This document shows, piece by piece, positions 61,353 to 64,000 of a DNA stretch of 64,000 nucleotides; the first letter of the stretch is position 1; every line of letters starts with the position of its first letter. The translations under genes were made by a program, and so were the position numbers. Under the pieces are notes generated by a model. The model saw only the letters and a list, made by a program, of their open reading frames with translations. It made no database searches and was not told where the DNA came from. Location: assembly GCA_016720705.1 (NCBI GenBank), contig JADKKB010000007.1, positions 248,001-312,000 of the forward strand, given 5' to 3'. This DNA comes from Chloracidobacterium sp. (lineage in GTDB: Bacteria > Acidobacteriota > Blastocatellia > Pyrinomonadales > Pyrinomonadaceae).

Positions 61353-62513
61353 ATGAAAATTCACGAATATCAAGGCAAGGCAATCCTGAAACAATACGGC
61401 GTTCCGGTGCCCCGTGGCATCGTCGCCCGTACCCCGGAAGAAGCCGAGGCAGCGGCCAAGGAACTCGGTACCGACATCGTAGTCGTCAAGGCCCAGATAC
61501 ACGCCGGTGGTCGAGGCAAAGGCGGCGGTGTAAAGCTCGCAAAATCGCCTGCAGAGGCTAATCAACTTGCATCTGAGATCTTGGGAATGCAGCTTGTCAC
61601 TCACCAAACCGGCCCCGAGGGTCAAGAAGTAAAAACTATCCTCGTCGAAGAAGGCTTGCCGATCGACCGCGAATTTTATCTCGGCATCACGTTAGATCGT
61701 GTGACGGGCCGCAATGTGTTTATGGCCTCATCCGAAGGCGGAATGGACATCGAAAAAGTTGCTGAAGAGACCCCGGAGCTTATATTAAAGGAAACGATCG
61801 ATCCGTCCGTCGGTTTGCAAGGATTTCAGGCTCGCAAGCTCGCTTTCGGGCTCGGTATTCCGGCTGAATTGATCGGCCAAGCGTCGAAATTCATGCTCGC
61901 ACTTTATAAGGCGTACGAGGGCATCGATGCGTCGCTCGTCGAGATCAATCCGTTTCTACTGACTAAGGACGGTCGCCTGATCGCACTCGACGCGAAGGTC
62001 ACCTTCGACGATAACGCGATGTTCCGTCACAAAGATTTTATCGAATTACGCGATCTTGCCGAGGAAGAGCCGCTTGAGATCGAGGCGTCCAAGCACGACC
62101 TCAACTACATCAAGCTCGACGGCAACATTGGCTGTATGGTCAATGGTGCCGGCCTCGCGATGGCGACGATGGACATCATCAAGCTCGCGGGCGGTGAGCC
62201 TGCGAACTTCCTCGACGTCGGTGGTGGTGCTAGCCAAGAGCGTGTCGAACAGGCGTTCAAGATCCTGCTCGCCGATAAAAATGTTAAGGCAGTGCTGATC
62301 AACATCTTCGGCGGCATCGTCCGTTGTGATATGGTCGCCAACGGCGTGGTCGCGGCTTACAAAAATCTCGGCCTAACCATCCCGATCGTCGCCCGTCTCG
62401 AAGGCACAAACGTCGAAGAAGGCCGCCGCGTCCTAGAGCAATCCGGCATCGGTATCCTAACCGCCCAAGGCATGCAAGACGCCGCCGAAAAAGTAGTAGC
62501 CGCCGCGGGCTAA
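61353..62513 (+). CDS. sucC: Succinyl-CoA synthetase beta subunit (ADP-forming type)
   Basis: TCA-cycle enzyme subunit with an ATP-grasp fold; with the alpha subunit (SucD) it makes succinate and ATP. 386 residues, normal length. MKIHEYQGKAILKQYGVPVP at the start, VKAQIHAGGRGKGGGVKLAK (nucleotide site), EINPFLLTKDGRLIALDAKV (metal), and NIFGGIVRCDMVANGVV near the C-terminus. sucD is not seen; the gene is followed by a strong terminator, so SucC is made alone here. Confidence 0.96.
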   Translation: MKIHEYQGKAILKQYGVPVPRGIVARTPEEAEAAAKELGTDIVVVKAQIHAGGRGKGGGVKLAKSPAEANQLASEILGMQLVTHQTGPEGQEVKTILVEEGLPIDREFYLGITLDRVTGRNVFMASSEGGMDIEKVAEETPELILKETIDPSVGLQGFQARKLAFGLGIPAELIGQASKFMLALYKAYEGIDASLVEINPFLLTKDGRLIALDAKVTFDDNAMFRHKDFIELRDLAEEEPLEIEASKHDLNYIKLDGNIGCMVNGAGLAMATMDIIKLAGGEPANFLDVGGGASQERVEQAFKILLADKNVKAVLINIFGGIVRCDMVANGVVAAYKNLGLTIPIVARLEGTNVEEGRRVLEQSGIGILTAQGMQDAAEKVVAAAG

Positions 62514-62539
62514 ACCGGCGCAGCCACAAACAGTCGCGT

Positions 62540-62579
62540 AAAAGCACGATTCGGACGCGATCCGGTTCGTGCTTTTTTT
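62540..62579 (+). terminator. Terminator after sucC
   Basis: AAAGCACGA (62541-62549) pairs with TCGTGCTTT (62567-62575) around a 17-nt loop, followed by T4, 27 bp after the sucC stop. Confidence 0.85.
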
Positions 62580-62702
62580 AATTCGCGACAATGTCCGGTC
62601 TCAATGGTCGGTTAATTGGCGCCAAAGCAACCAATTTACACCTTCGAACCATCCTTTAGCGTGAAACGGCAAAGACTTTGTAAAGCAAGGACACCTAAAA
62701 TA

Positions 62703-64000
62703 ATGAGAAAACAGATTATTTCCCTTTTGATACTCGTGTGCTCCATCTCAGCTCAGGCCCAGGTTAGGGGAGTTCGTCGGACACCGCCGCTGGCCGGACC
62801 GGCGTTGACCAGCAATGGCAAGCCCGCCAATTCCCTGCCGATCCGTCGGGTGATCTTGTATTCGAACGGCGTCGCTTATGTCGAGCGCCGCGGATTTGTC
62901 ACGGGCAATGCCGAGGTCGATCTGCCGTTCAAGCAATCGCAGGTGGACGATGTACTCAAATCGATGGTCGTGCTCGATCTCGGCCAGGGCAAGATCGGAG
63001 CGGTGAGCTATAATTCGTCGGCACCGATCTCGTCGAGGATGGCGGAGATCCCGTTTTCGGTTAATCCTGTCTCGGGTGACGGCGGCGGCATATCGTCGGT
63101 GCTCTCGCAGTTACAGGGTGCCAAAGTGATCGTATCGTCAACGAAAGGCACGGCGACCGGTTCGATCCTGACGATCGAACGCAAACAGATCAAGACCGAA
63201 AAAGAAGTACAGATCACCAGCGTTCTCGTGATCGCGTCGGACAGCGGCGAGATATCGAGCTTTGACCTCGCAGACGTCCGCAGCGTCAAACTGCTCGACG
63301 AAGGCACCCGAAAGGACATAAACGAGTTTGCCAACGCCACTGCATCGACCCGTCGGCTTGACGCCAAGACCATCACTGTCACCAGCACCGGCACCGGACA
63401 ACGCGAAATGGTCGTAAGCTATACCATCGCCGCCCCGATCTGGAAGACAACCTACCGCGTCGTGCTCGACGCCGACGGCAAGCCTTTCTTTCAAGGTTGG
63501 GCGATCGTCGATAACGTCAGCGACGAGGACTGGAGTGGAGTACAGATGTCGCTCGTATCAGGTTCGCCGATCTCCTTTATTCAGAATCTACAAAAGCCCT
63601 TCTATCGATATCGCCCGGTCGTTCCGATCCCGTCGGATCTACAGCTTGAGCCACAGATATATGAACCCCAGAGCGGAATTGGAACCGGTTCGGGTTCTGG
63701 AAGTGGTACGGGTGGTACTTCGATCGGGACTAATGTGACAAACGCACAGATCGGGAACCTTCCGAAAAGTGGGCAATTTACAAGTTCATTAAAGGTTGTG
63801 CCCGGCGTGCGACCGGAGGCCTTGGCGGGCGGTTTCACGGTGGACGGAGCGTCAGGAACCGAGAATACGTTTGTTATAGACGGACAGGAAGTGACAAATT
63901 TTCGAAGCGCGGGGTTAAATTCGAATAACAGCATGGTTCTCAGCACTACGAAAGTAAGCGATGCCCTTACAGGCCCGAATTCAGGCGTTTCGGCCGTTGC
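62703..64000 (+). CDS. DUF4139 secreted protein with TonB-plug-like insert, 3' end outside window
   Basis: I read one frame from ATG 62703 to the window end (432 codons, no stop). Signal peptide SLLILVCSISAQA. Residues about 45-265 fit DUF4139/MuiA-like proteins: VILYSNGVAYVERRGFV, VDLPFKQSQVDDVLKSMVVL, MVVSYTIAAPIWKTTYRVVL and WAIVDNVSDEDWSGVQMSLV. After YEPQ and a Gly/Ser/Thr-rich stretch, residues about 355-400 change to a TonB plug look: SSLKVVPGVRPEALAGGFTV, then DGASGTENTFVIDGQEVTNF. This last phrase is the plug motif of Oar-like receptors. No frameshift is needed for the join. What follows is not in the window. Confidence 0.8.
   Translation, partial: MRKQIISLLILVCSISAQAQVRGVRRTPPLAGPALTSNGKPANSLPIRRVILYSNGVAYVERRGFVTGNAEVDLPFKQSQVDDVLKSMVVLDLGQGKIGAVSYNSSAPISSRMAEIPFSVNPVSGDGGGISSVLSQLQGAKVIVSSTKGTATGSILTIERKQIKTEKEVQITSVLVIASDSGEISSFDLADVRSVKLLDEGTRKDINEFANATASTRRLDAKTITVTSTGTGQREMVVSYTIAAPIWKTTYRVVLDADGKPFFQGWAIVDNVSDEDWSGVQMSLVSGSPISFIQNLQKPFYRYRPVVPIPSDLQLEPQIYEPQSGIGTGSGSGSGTGGTSIGTNVTNAQIGNLPKSGQFTSSLKVVPGVRPEALAGGFTVDGASGTENTFVIDGQEVTNFRSAGLNSNNSMVLSTTKVSDALTGPNSGVSAV

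Overview
The window looks like a chromosomal segment of an acidobacterium, most likely class Blastocatellia / Pyrinomonadaceae-like. This is inferred from the mix of genes, not from a marker search: a planctomycete/acidobacterium-style DUF1800-DUF1501 pair, FG-GAP (VCBS) secreted proteins, many small secreted proteins with an AQ-type signal cleavage site, a Ser/Thr kinase with an extracellular tail, a pyruvate:ferredoxin oxidoreductase module, a BMC locus with a class II aldolase, and a TonB-plug-like sequence of the type seen in Oar-like acidobacterial receptors. GC is near 50% throughout and no prophage, integrase, IS element or CRISPR array is visible.

Layout. 1-11.7 kb is nearly all minus strand: uvrA (3' part outside the window), a YeiH-type transporter, secreted proteins, a tight accD-dinB-folC-gpmA run, an inositol monophosphatase, an esterase group and a DUF2270 membrane protein; a decayed FG-GAP gene lies at about 8.0-8.26 kb. 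11.9-19.6 kb is plus strand: tadA, two serine tRNAs flanking aqpZ, a dipeptidase, dnaX with an A9 slippage site, and a TPM-nucleotidyltransferase-LemA operon. 19.66-22.07 kb (minus) is a compact bacterial microcompartment locus: class II aldolase, one BMC-H, three different BMC-P and a small Cys-rich protein. 22.97-25.4 kb is ruvA-CPBP-ruvB, followed by two large secreted proteins and gyrA (minus). 32.1-35.7 kb is a tandem array of double-PilZ proteins, the first a pseudogene with two in-frame stops. Next come a PlsC-like acyltransferase, a Ser/Thr kinase, a DNA glycosylase, an intact FG-GAP protein, the DUF1800/DUF1501 pair, pgsA and tRNA-Thr. 47.2-53.4 kb is a three-gene redox module (GltD-like flavoprotein, NifJ, DHOD-like protein). 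The end carries secreted proteins, a 40-bp perfect palindrome made of two abutting DnaA-box-like sequences, an M1 aminopeptidase with HEAT-like repeats, a lipoprotein cluster, sucC and the start of a DUF4139 protein that contains a TonB-plug-like segment.

The most notable items are the minimal aldolase BMC locus with its possible encapsulation helices and Cys-rich partner, the dnaX A9 tract at which gain or loss of one A gives an immediate stop (predicting a gamma product of about 410 residues), the 40-bp palindrome, the PilZ array with its pseudogene, and the DUF4139/TonB-plug chimera at the window edge.
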